Below the pieces are notes generated by a model. The model was not told the DNA's origin. It saw nothing but the letters and a program-made list of their open reading frames with translations, and made no database searches. Of a stretch of DNA of 64,000 bases, positions 10,256 through 20,838 are shown one piece after another. Both the position numbers and the translations under genes were made by a program. The stretch comes from Macrotis lagotis. Lineage: Eukaryota; Chordata; Mammalia; Peramelemorphia; Peramelidae. How positions within the stretch are numbered: the stretch's first letter is position 1; every line of letters starts with the position of its first letter. The stretch is taken from the NCBI RefSeq assembly GCF_037893015.1, contig NC_133658.1, positions 59,425,818 to 59,489,817 on the forward strand, written 5' to 3'.

Positions 10256-10882
10256 GCTAATCATTCCAGTTCCCCCCAAATTGTAAAAGTCATCAGTTTC
10301 ATTTGGATAGGGGGTGAGTCATGGGAAAATTTTGAGTTATTCAAATCCCTAGTCGGAAATATAAAAATAAAGGAAAGGAAAAACCAGGGAAATTTTAGCT
10401 GACCACGTAGAAAGGGACTCACTACCCAGAATGGGTAGGTCCTGGTCTAAATTTGCAGATAGTTGATGCAGTGGCCAGCCCAGATCTTATTAGGACTACC
10501 ATTCTATTTGACTTTCCAAAATAGAGATAACCTCTTCATGCTAATGCTAAACATGTGACCCGTGAGGCATGGGCCCTTAGGAGTTTTGCGTCTTAAATCT
10601 GATTAACAGCTTCTCATCAGTGACCTCTTTCTGTTGCTAAATATACTAGAGTGAAGAGAAGGGGAGACTCAGAACCCTCCGGATTCACTGTCATGTAATA
10701 ATTCATTCCTTCTCAGATTAAGGTGGGTTGCACAGCTGAAGTTTCTCAGCTTTTCCTGATATTCATGATTCAGTCTCTTTCTCTCCCTAAACATGGAATC
10801 CTCCTACTCTGAACACTCTCCCTATTCACTCTTTCTAAGCTCCCATAGTCAAACCTCTCCCATGCACCCTCAACCAAACTGA
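10256..10882. other. Unassigned
   Basis: No repeat recognised over about 600 bp. It contains a few CpGs near 10560-10600 and 10680 but no open frame of interest. Confidence 0.35.
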
Positions 10883-10884
10883 AA

Positions 10885-10918
<34 letters not shown>
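10885..10918. repeat. (GAT)n microsatellite
   Basis: Eleven perfect GAT/ATG triplets, giving an artificial poly-methionine start to the frame at 10886-11299. Confidence 0.97.
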
Positions 10919-10962
10919 TCTGTCCTTCATTCTCTCTCAGATGAATACAAACCTTCAGGCCA

Positions 10963-11140
10963 AGCTCCTTCTTTCCTTCCTTCCTTCTGTCCTTTGTTTC
11001 TTACTTTTTCCCATTTTCCTCTCTTCCTTCCTGTTCTCTTCCTCCCTCCCTCTCTTTCTTCCTTTCTGCCCTCCTCCCTTCCTCTATCCCTCCCTCCCTC
11101 TCTCTCCTTCTTCCTTCCTTCCTTCCTTCCACCTCTCTTC
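10963..11140. repeat. Polypyrimidine (TTCC/CCCT)n tract
   Basis: About 180 bp of near-pure C/T on the plus strand, built of TTCC and CTCC units. Low-complexity frames on both strands come from this tract. Confidence 0.9.
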
Positions 11141-11289
11141 ACTCCATATTCCATAGCAGTCCCTAGGCTACTGTCCAATGGCCTTAAATGTGCCTCAGGA
11201 ATTATATGCAGCTGCACACCCTGGAACCACTGGCATGCAGCTGTTCCTTATTTTCTAAATGGCCTCCAACATCCTCACCATCTGGCACA

Positions 11290-11430
11290 ACCAAAATAGG
11301 CCTTAGGGATCATCTAATCCAAACCCTTTTACAGAGGGGGAAGCTGAGACCCACAGATGTTAATGGCAAACAAAGCATAAATAACCGAGCTGGGATTAAA
11401 ACCCAGGGCCTGTGATGCCAAATCTAGAAT
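11290..11430 (-). repeat. MIR, antisense
   Basis: CCTTAGGGATCATCTAATCC, CCCTTTTACAGAGGGGGAAG, CTGAGACCCACAGATGTTAA and GAGCTGGGATTAAAACCC are in MIR-complement order. Confidence 0.7.
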
Positions 11431-11564
11431 GTTTTTTATTATCTAAGGGACATGGTGACCACATGGCCCAATTTCAAGGAAAAAAAGGACAGCTTTATCA
11501 AAGCTTTACCTTGCCAGGTCATGTATCCTGGTTCTGGGTTTGGATAACCATACTCCTTCCATAT

Positions 11565-11790
11565 CTTTACTATATTCCAGATACTGTATGGGGTAAGCAC
11601 TGGGGAAGCAAAGGCCGAAACCTGATCACCACCTCTAAGGAGCTCATGTTGGAAATGAGGAGACAGCATGTGAATAATCAGATACCTACAAGCCCGGGTC
11701 AGAGAAGATGGAAGGCAATTTGAAGACAAGGAGTCAGAGCAGGGCCTTCAGTCTATGACACATTTTTAAAAATGCTCAAAGGAGGAAAAT
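11565..11790 (-). repeat. L2 3' end, antisense
   Basis: Begins TTTACTATATTCCAGATACTG, then GTAAGCACTGGGGAAGCAAAG, CACCTCTAAGGAGCTCATG: the complement of the L2 3' terminus. Confidence 0.7.
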
Positions 11791-12084
11791 TCTAGTACTT
11801 TGAGGGGACTTTTGATGTTTTTTTTTTAAAGTCAGCAGTCTTAGTCTTCTAGAATTAAATCAGGGAGGAATTAGTGTATGTTGTTTGATGCCCTTTGCCC
11901 TCAGATGATTCAGAAGTCATTCAATTTAACCTGGGCCTTCCTCCACAAAATCCCCAACAAATACTCTTCCAGTCTCTGCCTAAAATCCCCCCAGGGAAGG
12001 GGTGTGCTTTAGCTTCCCAGACAGGCAATTCCATTTTGTCAGTTAGATATTCAATCAACAAACATTCCTTGGAAGTAATTCTAC
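11791..12084. other. Unassigned
   Basis: No feature recognised. Confidence 0.3.
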
Positions 12085-12159
12085 AATTCTAAAAGACTTG
12101 TGATGGAAAATGCCATACACATCTGGAGGAAAAAACTTTGGAGTCTGAAGCAAAATATT

Positions 12160-12160
12160 T

Positions 12161-12212
<52 letters not shown>

Positions 12213-12213
12213 T
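12160..12213. repeat. (CTTT)n microsatellite
   Basis: About 13 CTTT units. It sits at the T-rich side of the antisense SINE that follows, so it probably grew from the SINE's A-rich tail. Confidence 0.93.
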
Positions 12214-12214
12214 T

Positions 12215-12396
12215 ATTAAATAGCATTCTTTTTTTAAAAAATTATTTTTATTTTTTAAATTTAAGACAATAGAGTTAAGTGACTTGCCCAAGATCACACA
12301 GCTAGGTAATTATTAAGTGTCTGAGGCTGGATTTGAATTCAGGTCCTCCTGACTCCAGGGCCAGTGCTCTATCCATTGTACCACCTAGCTGCCCCT
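12215..12396 (-). repeat. WSINE1/MAR1-type SINE nested in L1
   Basis: Antisense copy: GAGTTAAGTGACTTGCCCAAG, TAGGTAATTATTAAGTGTCTG, GATTTGAATTCAGGTCCTCC and CCACCTAGCTGCCCC. It cuts the L1 3' UTR described above. Confidence 0.85.
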
Positions 12397-12679
12397 ATGT
12401 TCAATTTTTAAAGCTTATTTTATGTTCTTTTTCTTTTTTTCATGAGTTTTTTCCCCCTTTAATTCTGATTCTTCTTTCACAACATGATGAATATGGAAAT
12501 ATGTTTGACATGACTGCACATGTATAACCTCCATCAGATTATTTTCTGTCATAGGGAGGGGGAGGGAAGAGAGGGAGGTAGAAAAATGTGGAACTCAAAA
12601 TTTACAAAAGGATGAATGTTGAAAACTATCTTTGAATATAAATGAAAAAATAGAAAGAAATAAAACACTTCCCCTCTTT

Positions 12680-12840
12680 CTGGTACTATATTCAGCACAA
12701 GGGAGGCAAAGAAAGGCAAAAACCTGGTCCCTACCCTCAGGGAGCTCACATTTTCAATGGAGTGACAAGATATGGACAGAGCAAATGGAAGGCTATCTTT
12801 GAGGAGAAGGTGCTAATACTTTGGGACAGCTCTACTTGTG
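12680..12840 (-). repeat. L2 3' end, antisense
   Basis: AAAGAAAGGCAAAAACCTGG, CTACCCTCAGGGAGCTCACA and GGACAGAGCAAATGG follow the complement of the L2 3' UTR. Confidence 0.65.
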
Positions 12841-12958
12841 AAATTTCCCCCATATACAAATCTGATTCATGACAATTGCTGCCCTCTGCTCTTGGCTCTG
12901 CCCTTTAAAGACAGCTCTCATTTTCTCCATAAATGACCTTTTCTCTAGGATTAAACAA

Positions 12959-13095
12959 ATAATAATAATAATAATAAAACCCCAGTTCTTTCCATTGATA
13001 TATATATATCAAGATATATTATTTATAATATATATCATTTATACATAATGATATATATTATATATCAATATATTATATATCTTTATATATATGTA
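12959..13095. repeat. (AAT)n and AT-rich (TATA)n tract
   Basis: Six AAT units at 12959-12976, then almost pure A/T from 12997 to 13095 with many TATATA runs able to form hairpins. Confidence 0.9.
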
Positions 13096-13141
13096 TAACA
13101 ACATCTCAATAAATCAATAAACATTTCATAAGCATCTATCT

Positions 13142-13392
13142 GTGCAGCTAGGTGGCACAGAGGATAGAGTACCAGCCTGGGAATCGGGAAGATGTATCAG
13201 AGTTCAAATCCAGACCCAGACTCTTACTGGTTGTGAGACTGGGAGAGTCACTTAATCTTGTTTGCTTCAGTTTCCCCATCTGTACATTGAGCTGAAGGAA
13301 GAGATATCAAACCATTCCAGTATCTTGACTGAGAAAACCCCAAATGGGGTCACAAAGAGTTGGACAAGGCTGAAAAACTACTGAACAACTGA
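13142..13392 (+). repeat. MAR1-like CORE-SINE, nearly full length
   Basis: GCAGCTAGGTGGCACAGAGG, GTTCAAATCCAGACCCAG, CAGTTTCCCCATCTGTACA, AAACCATTCCAGTATCTTG, CCCCAAATGGGGTCACAAAG and GCTGAAAAACTACTGAACAAC are in MAR1 order from head to tail. Confidence 0.82.
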
Positions 13393-13439
13393 AGCACCTA
13401 TTATGTAGCAGACATTATGCAAAGGGAGTCTTCTCTATC

Positions 13440-13727
13440 TTCTACTTATCTCCCTCTGAGTATTTTCTAGTTTGTAAATATTCTCCTTAAATGAGTTGCT
13501 CTGGTTATTATATGAGGCTTGTGAACTGAGCAGGGAAGAAAACATGTGGGACAGTCACATCCCTCATTTTGGATGACATACTTCTCTCCATTCAACCCCA
13601 AAGTGTGTTTGTTTTTTGGGTCTGCCTGGTTATGATGGTGACTCATTTGTGAACTTGCATTTCCATAAAACCCACATCTTTTCCAACAAAGTCTATTACC
13701 TGCTCTGTGCCTCTTGTGGGTTATTAG
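13440..13727. other. Unassigned
   Basis: No repeat recognised; a minus-strand frame at 13467-13754 runs into the next SINE and has no domain. Confidence 0.3.
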
Positions 13728-13970
13728 AAGTAATAACAATAGCAACAACAGCAATTATATAGGACATTCAGGCTTTCAAGATGTTTTACAATTATCATCG
13801 CATTTGATTCTCACAACAACCCTGAGAAATCAGTATTATTATCATCTTCATTTTCCAGCTGAGGAAGTCATTTAACATAAGTGACTTATGCAGAGTCATG
13901 GAGCAGGAAGTGTCAAAAGTGGATTTGAACTCAGGTCTTCTTGACTCCAGGTCCAGGATTCTACTCAGAG
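13728..13970 (-). repeat. CORE-SINE (MIR-like), antisense
   Basis: TTTACAATTATCATCGCATTTG, CACAACAACCCTGAGAAATC, ATTTTCCAGCTGAGGAAG, GTGACTTATGCAGAGTCATGG and TTTGAACTCAGGTCTTCTTG follow the complement of a full-length CORE-SINE. Confidence 0.75.
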
Positions 13971-13984
13971 AACCCAACGCCAAG

Positions 13985-14170
13985 TGGAGAATTTGACATT
14001 TATTCCTATTGAATTTCTTCTTATTAATGTTCTTATTGTTCTAGTCTGTTGAAACCTGGATCTTGACTATTAACTCTCCCTCCCAACTTCATATTATCTA
14101 CAGATCTGAGAGGCTTCATCTAAACTAATAAAAGTATTAAACAGCATTAAGTCTGAGTCAGAGCCTCCAT
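13985..14170 (-). repeat. L3/CR1 LINE fragment, antisense
   Basis: Complement of CR1-clade reverse-transcriptase sequence: GTTCTAGTCTGTTGAAACC, CTCCCTCCCAACTTCATATTATCTACAG, TAAAAGTATTAAACAGCATTAAG. A similar but longer copy lies at 21230-22345. Confidence 0.55.
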
Positions 14171-14299
14171 ACATGAATCAACTCTAGGAATGAATCAGCT
14201 TCTCTACAGTAAGTAAATCTGTGGATTTATCTTTGTGAATTACTACAGTCAAAGAATTCATGAATCATTCTTAATTTTAGATCTGTGAGTATATTTTGT

Positions 14300-14415
14300 T
14301 TGTTTTGGGGGAGGCAATCTGGTTTGTGACTTGCCCAAGGTCACACAACTAGTAAGTGTTAAATGTCTGAGGCCATTTTTGAACTCAGTCCTCCTGACTC
14401 TGGGGCCTTTGCTTG
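14300..14415 (-). repeat. SINE fragment, antisense
   Basis: TGACTTGCCCAAGGTCACAC, GTAAGTGTTAAATGTCTGAGG and CAGTCCTCCTGACTCTGGGG match the complement of a marsupial SINE head and linker. Confidence 0.7.
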
Positions 14416-14712
14416 TGAACATCTTTCCCCCAATCTTTTGACAATTGCATTTCAGGTCTAAATGGATCTCTTTTGTAATTTTCTGTCTTTTATTTTAGAC
14501 ATTCAAGAATATTCTTTTGAGAGAAGGATCATAGATTTCACCAGACTGCAAAAAAGGGACCTTGATCACAAAAAAAATTTAAACCCTTGTCTTGGGAATG
14601 TGTTGGTGGAATTCTAGACAAGATGAATATTGCTTTTAGTCTCAGACCTCCCTTTTCCTTATCTGAATTGGGGTCCTTAATTCTAGACAAAGTTACTGAA
14701 TTCTATGTCCTG
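14416..14712. other. Unassigned
   Basis: No recognised feature; a frame at 14587-14775 runs into the following SINE tail. Confidence 0.3.
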
Positions 14713-14721
14713 TCTGCTTTA

Positions 14722-14892
14722 CTTTCTTTCTTTCTTTCTTTCTTTTTTTTTTTTTTTGCAAGGCAATGGGGTTAAGTGGCTTGCTCAAGGCCACACAGCT
14801 AGGCAATTATTAAGTGTCTGAGGTCGGATGTGAACTCAGGTACCCCTGACTCCAGGGCCAGTGCTCCATTTACTGTGCTACCTAGCTGCCCC
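14722..14892 (-). repeat. WSINE1-like SINE with (CTTT)n tail
   Basis: Antisense copy whose tail side is CTTTCTTTC then poly-T and TTGCAAGGCAATGGGG; the head side ends CTACCTAGCTGCCCC. Short flanking repeat TCTGCTTTA at 14713-14721 and 14893-14901. Confidence 0.92.
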
Positions 14893-14901
14893 TCTGCTTT
14901 A

Positions 14902-15254
14902 TTTTAACATAACAATCTCCTTTGCCATTCTTGGTACTGACTGGGAAGGCAGCTAAGCATCCACCTTCTGAAGTAGTAGCCTTATTGTAGCGATTTCTAT
15001 CAACTAAGATTTTCATAATTCTTTTGTATCAAGCTAATGATTTGTTTCATTTTTCTTTCCTATTTATTTTTCAATGGATACATATTATATTTAAACCTGC
15101 CTATCTGGTTAACAAATCACTGCTAAGTTTCTACTTAAATCTTTCCAATATATCCAAGAATTGAAGTTTTTTGGCAAAATTTTGTCATCTTGCTTCTATT
15201 CTTTAAAGTAAATTTCAGTTGCATAGGGCCACTCAGTAGCAAAAATTAGGAATC
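14902..15254. other. Unassigned
   Basis: About 350 bp without recognised repeats or frames. Confidence 0.3.
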
Positions 15255-15495
15255 AGCTTTGGGGGGCAGTGACTAGAACTCTGGACCTGGAGTCAGGAAG
15301 ATCTGAGTTCAAATATTAGCCCTTACTAGTATATGTAACCCTAAGTAAGTCACTGAATCTTTGTGTGCCTCAGTTTTCTTATCTCCCAGACAGGAGCAAT
15401 AATAAGAGTTATTGTGAGAATAAAGTGAAATATTTGTAAAACAAACACTTTGTAAATCTTAAAAGTGCCAAATAATACTAGTTATTATTATCTGA
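15255..15495 (+). repeat. CORE-SINE (MIR-like)
   Basis: CTGGACCTGGAGTCAGGAAG, TGAGTTCAAATATTAGCC, AAGTAAGTCACTGAATC, GTGCCTCAGTTTTCTTATC, and a 3' part ending 'tttgtaaatcttaaaagtgccaaataatactagttattatt'. Confidence 0.75.
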
Positions 15496-16770
15496 TAATG
15501 GTTCCTTTGACTTCCAAATGAACCAAATGAAAACTCTCCAGTGTACTTGTCATATTTATGGCCACGCAATCCACATTTGTAACAGGACAACAGTTCTGGT
15601 CCTCTAGTTATGTCTTGATGGTGTATTTTTGTAACAAATGTTGGGATCCAATTCTTGCTGAGACCATTCTTAGTGTTTCTAGCCTCTGGAAAGATGTCCA
15701 CCCCCATCTTTCCTTCCTGATGTTGGTCCTATCTACCTCACCATCCATGGCATCAAAACTGCATTCTCTTTACAAGTGTGTTCAATATGTGTTTGACAAT
15801 TCAAACTGTAGTTCCAAGAGGTGATTATGACTTTCTGAAGGTCTCCTCAAACTGTTTTTGTATTTTCATTCTTTATTTCCAATTCCCTTATTCAATTACC
15901 TTCCCAGATGTAAAATGTGTGATCACAGGTCTCTTTCTTATTAGATTTTTCTGAGAGATCCTTCAGAAGACCTTTCTTGGACCATGCACAAGAACAGGTA
16001 CCAGTGCTGTTTAGGGTTAGGATCTTTGAAATACGGCTTATGACATGGACTATTTTCATAGCATTCAAATGATTTCAAGGTGTCTATCATAGCTTCATCA
16101 TTCAATGCCTGTTTCAATGCTAAGATATTCTTTAGAAGTATCCTTAAGTCAAGTCCATTGATCTTTTGGATTATTCTGATCACATCTGCATCTTCAGAGG
16201 GTTTCATTCTCTTTGTCACCAGTTTCACTAACTTGAAGTGCAATCTAAAAAAGAAATCCAGATGGCAATTCCCCTTTGAACTGCATAATGTTGCCAAAAT
16301 TCGTCATCATCATTGTAGCCTTTTGGCTAGAGCCATTGAACAGCTCAGGTCTTTGTATGTACTCCAGATATGTGAGTTCAGAGTTTTTTCCTTAGACTCT
16401 GTTGGTTTTAAAGAGTATGGCCTTCAAGGTTTTACATGAAATGATTCATCTTGTCGCTTTCAGAAAGCCACTAGTCCTGCAAAATTTTATTACATGCCTG
16501 GATAAGACTTTCCTCAAGAGGGCAAGTACTTTTCTAAGAAAGTTCATATCTTGAACCTTTCTATGCTATTGATAATGAAGTCTTTTATCAAGCTCACAAG
16601 CAAGAGCTAGCCCTCATCTTATGAACTCTTCAAGCTTTTCTCAAAGGAAATAACTTGCAGCTTGCCTATATAGATGTAAAATTTGTGTTTCCACTGTAGG
16701 GGATCCATTTATTGGTGAAACACTCCTCTTTAAAGCAGTAGGTCTAGCTTTGACTCATCTTCCTGATGAG
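15459..16770 (-). pseudogene. Possible decayed retropseudogene of unknown parent
   Basis: Read on the minus strand, several adjoining segments look protein-like but are linked only through frameshifts and stops. Segments include one near 16570-16490 with a basic, leucine-rich helix-like run, one at 16380-16240 containing YLEYIQRPELFNG, an open piece at 16297-15941 containing ADVIRIIQKINGLDLRILLK, and one at 15707-15459 with CYKCGLRGHK, which resembles a CCHC zinc knuckle (spacing C-x2-C-x4-H) whose last Cys is replaced by Tyr. No splice sites are evident between pieces, which would fit a retrocopy, but I see no poly-A tail or target-site duplication and cannot name the parent gene. It overlaps a MIR-like SINE at its 3' end. 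It could also be a chance collection of frames. Confidence 0.28.
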
Positions 16771-16844
16771 CTATACCTTTCTGTATTGGAAAAAGTATGT
16801 TTAGGTATTAATAATATTACATTGATTACATAAATATAGTATTA

Positions 16845-17662
16845 TTGCTGTTGCTGAATCATTTCAGTCAAGTCTGACTCTTTGGGACCTCATTTGAAGT
16901 ATTCTCAGCAAAGAGACTGAAGGGGTTTGTTATTTCCTTCTTCAATTCATTTTTAAAAAAATTCTTTATCATTTATTTTTCCAATTCCATGTAACAATAA
17001 TTTTCAACCATCTTTTTTTATATTTTTCTCTTTCCCTCCCTTCTGTCTCCTCCCCTGAGAGAAAGCAATGTAGTATAGACTCTATATCTATAACCATGCT
17101 AAACATAGATCCACATTAATCATGTGAAAGTCACAAACAGAAGAAAATAAAATTAGAGAGAAAAAAATGACAAAATTCATAAGACAATTTTTTTTAAAAA
17201 CATGATGATAGTAAACGTTGGTCTGCAATTAAACTTTACATGGATGGTATTTTCCATCACAAGTCTTTTAGTATTATTTTTAATTATTATACTACAGAAA
17301 TAATCAAGTCCATCATAGTTGATCACCACTCCATGTTGCAATTGGGTATATAATATTCTTCTGGTTCTTCTCACTTCCCTAAGCATCAGTTCATGCAAGT
17401 CTTTCCATGCTATTCTGAATTCTTGTCCCTCGTAGTTTCAATATACCATAATTTGTTCAGCCATTCCCCAATTGATGGGCATTCTTTCAATCTCCAATTC
17501 TTTGTCTTCAGCTCATTTTATAGATGAGGAAGCTGAGGCAAAGGATAAAGTGGCTTGACAGAGTCATATAGCTAGTAAATATATTAGGCCAGATTTTAAC
17601 TCAGATGAGTCTTTCTGAATATAGGTCCAGCATTCTATCCACTATGCCACATAGCTTTCCTA
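16845..17662 (-). repeat. MAR1-like SINE (antisense) split by L1
   Basis: The tail part at 16845-16939 (GTTGCTGAATCATTTCAGTC, CTGACTCTTTGGGACC, TTATTTCCTTCTTC) resumes at 17520 with AGATGAGGAAGCTGAGGC, GTGGCTTGACAGAGTCATA and CATTCTATCCACTATGCCAC. The L1 in the middle is the younger insertion. Confidence 0.8.
16954..17505 (-). repeat. Marsupial L1 3' end, antisense, inserted in MAR1
   Basis: Complement of L1: TTCCAATTCCATGTAACAAT, TTGATCACCACTCCATGTTG, AGCATCAGTTCATGCAAGTC, CCATTCCCCAATTGATGGGC and TCTCCAATTCTTTG. Flanking repeats CTTCAATTCATTTT (16940-16953) and CTTCAGCTCATTTT (17506-17519) agree at 12 of 14 positions and look like a decayed target-site duplication. Confidence 0.85.
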
Positions 17663-17995
17663 ATATATTATTATATATTAATATGCTTATATTAAAATAT
17701 TCAAGTATTCAAGACAAAGTCCACATATGGAGAGTCCACACATATGTGTGCATATTTATGAACATAAGACAAAGATATGTACCGGAGGAATGGATTCCCA
17801 AACCTGATTTGATTGTGAATCTCCCTGAGCCCTGAACCTTTTATCTTTCTTTTGAATATTCTTATGTCTTTATTTTGAGGCTCTATATCTAATCTTAAAA
17901 TTAGGAGATCCTACTCCCATTAATTTCCATTTCAAAAATATTATAATAGTGCATATGTGTGATAATTTCTATTTTAACAGATGATAATATAAAAT
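17663..17995. other. AT-rich unassigned sequence
   Basis: Contains short ATTA/TATA runs (17660-17700); nothing else recognised. Confidence 0.35.
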
Positions 17996-18013
17996 TCATA
18001 TTTAGTAAACTAG

Positions 18014-18168
18014 GGGTGGCTAGGTGGCACAGTGGATAGAGCACCAACTCTGGAGTCAGGAGTACCTGAGTTCAAATCTGACCTCAGACACTTAATAATT
18101 AACTAGCTATGTTGCCTTGGGCAAACTACTTAATCCCAATGTCTTGCAAAAACCTAAAAAAAATTCTC
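18014..18168 (+). repeat. WSINE1-like SINE with 18-bp target-site duplication
   Basis: Head GGGTGGCTAGGTGGCACAG, CTGGAGTCAGGAGTACCTG, then GACACTTAATAATTAAC, and tail TCTTGCAAAAACCTAAAAAA. A perfect direct repeat TCATATTTAGTAAACTAG lies at 17996-18013 and 18169-18186. Confidence 0.96.
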
Positions 18169-18376
18169 TCATATTTAGTAAACTAGTAATGCTGAAAACT
18201 AATTATTAAACACTGAACCTATACAATAATAAACAGTGAAATAATAGTTATATGCAATTAATATGCATGCAATGAAACAGTACATCAGAAAACTTCCCGA
18301 TAATAATTGTCAGCAGCATTATCAACATTTTGTATAAATGATTCTATGTGGGAAAAATATTCAAAAATAATAGAAT

Positions 18377-18528
18377 AGGAGCGGCTAGTTGGTGCAGTGG
18401 ATAAAGCACTGGCCCTGGAGTCAGGAGTACCTGAGTTCAAATCCGGTCTCAGACACTTAATAATTACTTAGCTGTGTGGCCTTGGGCAAGCCACTTAACC
18501 CCATTTGCCTTGCAAAAACCTAAAAAAT
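18377..18528 (+). repeat. WSINE1-like SINE
   Basis: Same orientation as the copy 210 bp upstream: GAGCGGCTAGTTGGTGCAG, GGATAAAGCACTGGCCCTGG, GACACTTAATAATTACTTAGC, TTGCCTTGCAAAAACCTAAAA. Flanked by AAAAATAATA-type repeats. Confidence 0.94.
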
Positions 18529-19084
18529 AATAATGGACATAAGCCCTGTGTGCAGAAAAATGATAAAAAATATACCATGGTTATTTATAAGTCAACCCCA
18601 GTCTGTTACTTTAATAATTACCATATTTGATTTTATTAGCTAGAGCACTAGAATGCCCAGGGGTATGGTTAGAAATTTCCTCATTAATTGATAAAATTTC
18701 TATTAATCTAATTAATTAATTTAAATTTAAATTGATTCAATTAATCAACTCAGAGCTCTTATCCGGTACCTCAATTATTATTTAATAAATGGGAGATTCC
18801 CCCTAAGTAGTTACTCATAGCTCTCTATATATTATGCCTTAATTTTCTTAGATTAAATCAACACTAAAATTACTGAGAATATCATTTGTTATCAATGAAT
18901 TCAATAACAAAACAAAAGTATAGATAGGTATTTATAATATTGGGAGAAAAATAACCATTAAATTCAACTCAAGAAGCCAAGAAAAATCTCTCCTCAAAAA
19001 TTCTCTTCATTGAAACAGTTTCATCAAGAAAGAATTTCTTATTATCCTTTATCTGTCTTCTCAAGCTTCAACCATGATAGTAAA
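18529..19084. other. AT-rich unassigned sequence
   Basis: Includes an A/T palindromic stretch at about 18690-18760 (ATTAATTAATTTAAATTTAAATT). No repeat family or frame recognised. Confidence 0.35.
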
Positions 19085-19260
19085 AGTGTCAGTTAGTCAG
19101 ATAATAATCATGTATTAAGAACTTATTATATACTAGGTAGTATGTGAAGTGCTCAGGTTATAAAAACAGGCAAAAGACAGTTCCTGCCCTCAAGGAACTC
19201 ACAACATAATTGAGGGGGACAGGGATAGCAAGCAAATAAATATATACAAACAACTTACAA
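19085..19260 (-). repeat. L2 3' end, antisense
   Basis: GTATTAAGAACTTATTATATACTAGG, GTGAAGTGCTCAGGTTATAAAA, AGTTCCTGCCCTCAAGGAAC, AAGCAAATAAATATATACAAAC. Confidence 0.75.
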
Positions 19261-20059
19261 CCAATTTTCAATATTCAGGCATTTAATTTTTGCTCTCATT
19301 TTCACTTTCATATTGGCAATCAAGCACATATGGCAATGCAAAGTAGAGAAAAAAATAAGAAGCATGATGTGTGCAAGTTGGAGCAGTAACTGGTATACTA
19401 CTGGGCCCTTCAGCACTCTCCTTCCTACTTCTCTCACTTGCTTACTTCACCCTAACATTATATAGATTTCCCTGCATGTTTGAACTGTGGAGGTGATGTC
19501 ATGTTCTCGCCATCTCAACAATTTCAAACAGCAGTGACCAAAGTCCCAGCAACCCTTTCCTTCATTTTCAGAGGATGCCCAAGATATAGAGAGTTTTACA
19601 GCAGTTGAGTATTGTCTGGAATCAATATTTTATTGTTTTGTTTTTTAAATTGAGATATTAGTACAAAAAGTCACCAAATTCTAGGGATTTGCTAGTAAAA
19701 AAATGTTTTGCATGTTACCAATTTTATTTTTTGTACGCCATTTTATGGATAATTTTATGGTTGCTTTGTTAGGAAAAGTGCATATTATCAGAATGAATGT
19801 TTTTTTTATAAATTTTATGCAGAAAAGTATGTTTTCAATAATCTTTAGTTTGAGATTACAGTTTTTTGGTGGTTGTGGGAACCTAATCACTTATTTCCCA
19901 ACAGTCCAATGTATCAACATTCACATTTTTCCTTTTGTGCTGTTTTCTAATAATAGTACCCACATGAAATAGCACCCATACTATCCCTGGACACCTACAG
20001 CACCTCCAACATCTTTACTTCCTCCCCATGGGGTTATTGGACTGTGCTATTGGAGTTTG
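19261..20059. other. Unassigned, about 800 bp
   Basis: Overlapping frames on both strands at 19681-19972 are AT-driven and have no domains. Nothing else recognised. Confidence 0.35.
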
Positions 20060-20200
20060 TGAAGTAGAAGGGTAACATAATCTATTCCAATCTTCCCTTT
20101 TCAAAGCTGAGGAACAGAGGACCCAAAGAGGTGAAATGAAGGGTAAGAGAAAGAATCAAAGGCTTGACATCCAGAATCTGAAGAAACTGAACTGGAACAA
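20060..20200 (-). repeat. Possible MIR fragment, antisense
   Basis: TAATCTATTCCAATCTTCCC, AAAGCTGAGGAACAGAGGACC and AGAGGTGAAATG resemble the antisense MIR centre; weak. Confidence 0.35.
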
Positions 20201-20838
20201 ACCCAGAATAAGGTGAATCGGACTAGATAGTTCATTATTGGAGCCCTAAGCATTGGCATAATGGTCAACCACCTGCAGGGTCAGTAATTGCATCAGGAAA
20301 GGTCACATAATTTCCTGAAAGCTGAATAAACAGTGCTGTTTTCTAAGCTATTCAACTGAATTGTAAATCAATTATTTCTAGGAAAATTCAGCAGCTGATG
20401 TAAATCGGGTGAAATAAGTTTCTCTCTCTCCAACTTTCTGGTAACAAAGTAGTTTACTCCTCAAATTTTATTTACTATGGCCTGAACTAAAAAGCTTATT
20501 TGGATATGACGAGCACACATCTGTTTCATATTTGTAACAGATAATTCTGATTGTTGTCCGAATTATACATTGGAGCCTTCAAAATTCACATCCTCATGAG
20601 TTCTACTAGAGTTAGAATTGTAAAGGAAGTACTTCAGAGGTCAACTTATCCAACCCACATGTGACCAAGCCCATCCAACGGACCCAATAAGGGATCCTTC
20701 ATTTAAAGGGGGGAAAATCCAACTCTGATGGTAGTCCACTTCACATTTGTATAACTGACCATTAAGGAACTTTATGTCAAGTCTAAATTTCCTACGGGCA
20801 ACTTAGACTGTTGTTTCTAGTTCTACTGCATGGAACTA
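20201..20838. other. Unassigned
   Basis: About 640 bp with nothing recognised. Confidence 0.35.

Larger units (their letters stand above)
12085..12665 (+). repeat. Marsupial L1 3' UTR, interrupted by simple repeat and WSINE1
   Basis: The left part at 12085-12160 (GATGGAAAATGCCATACACAT, AACTTTGGAGTCTGAAGCA) continues after the insertions at 12397 with ATGAGTTTTTTCCCCCTTT, AACATGATGAATATGGAAATATG, ACATGTATAACCTCCATCAG and GGATGAATGTTGAAAACTATC, ending in an A-rich tail AATAGAAAGAAATAAAA. The order is that of the marsupial L1 3' end. Confidence 0.85.

Noticed and set aside
10886..11299. Frame starting with eleven methionines
   Set aside because: Start is a (GAT)n microsatellite and the body a polypyrimidine tract.
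15459..15707. CPSF4-like C-terminal zinc knuckle
   Set aside because: Only a short resemblance around CYKCG; flanking residues do not fit and the fourth ligand is missing.
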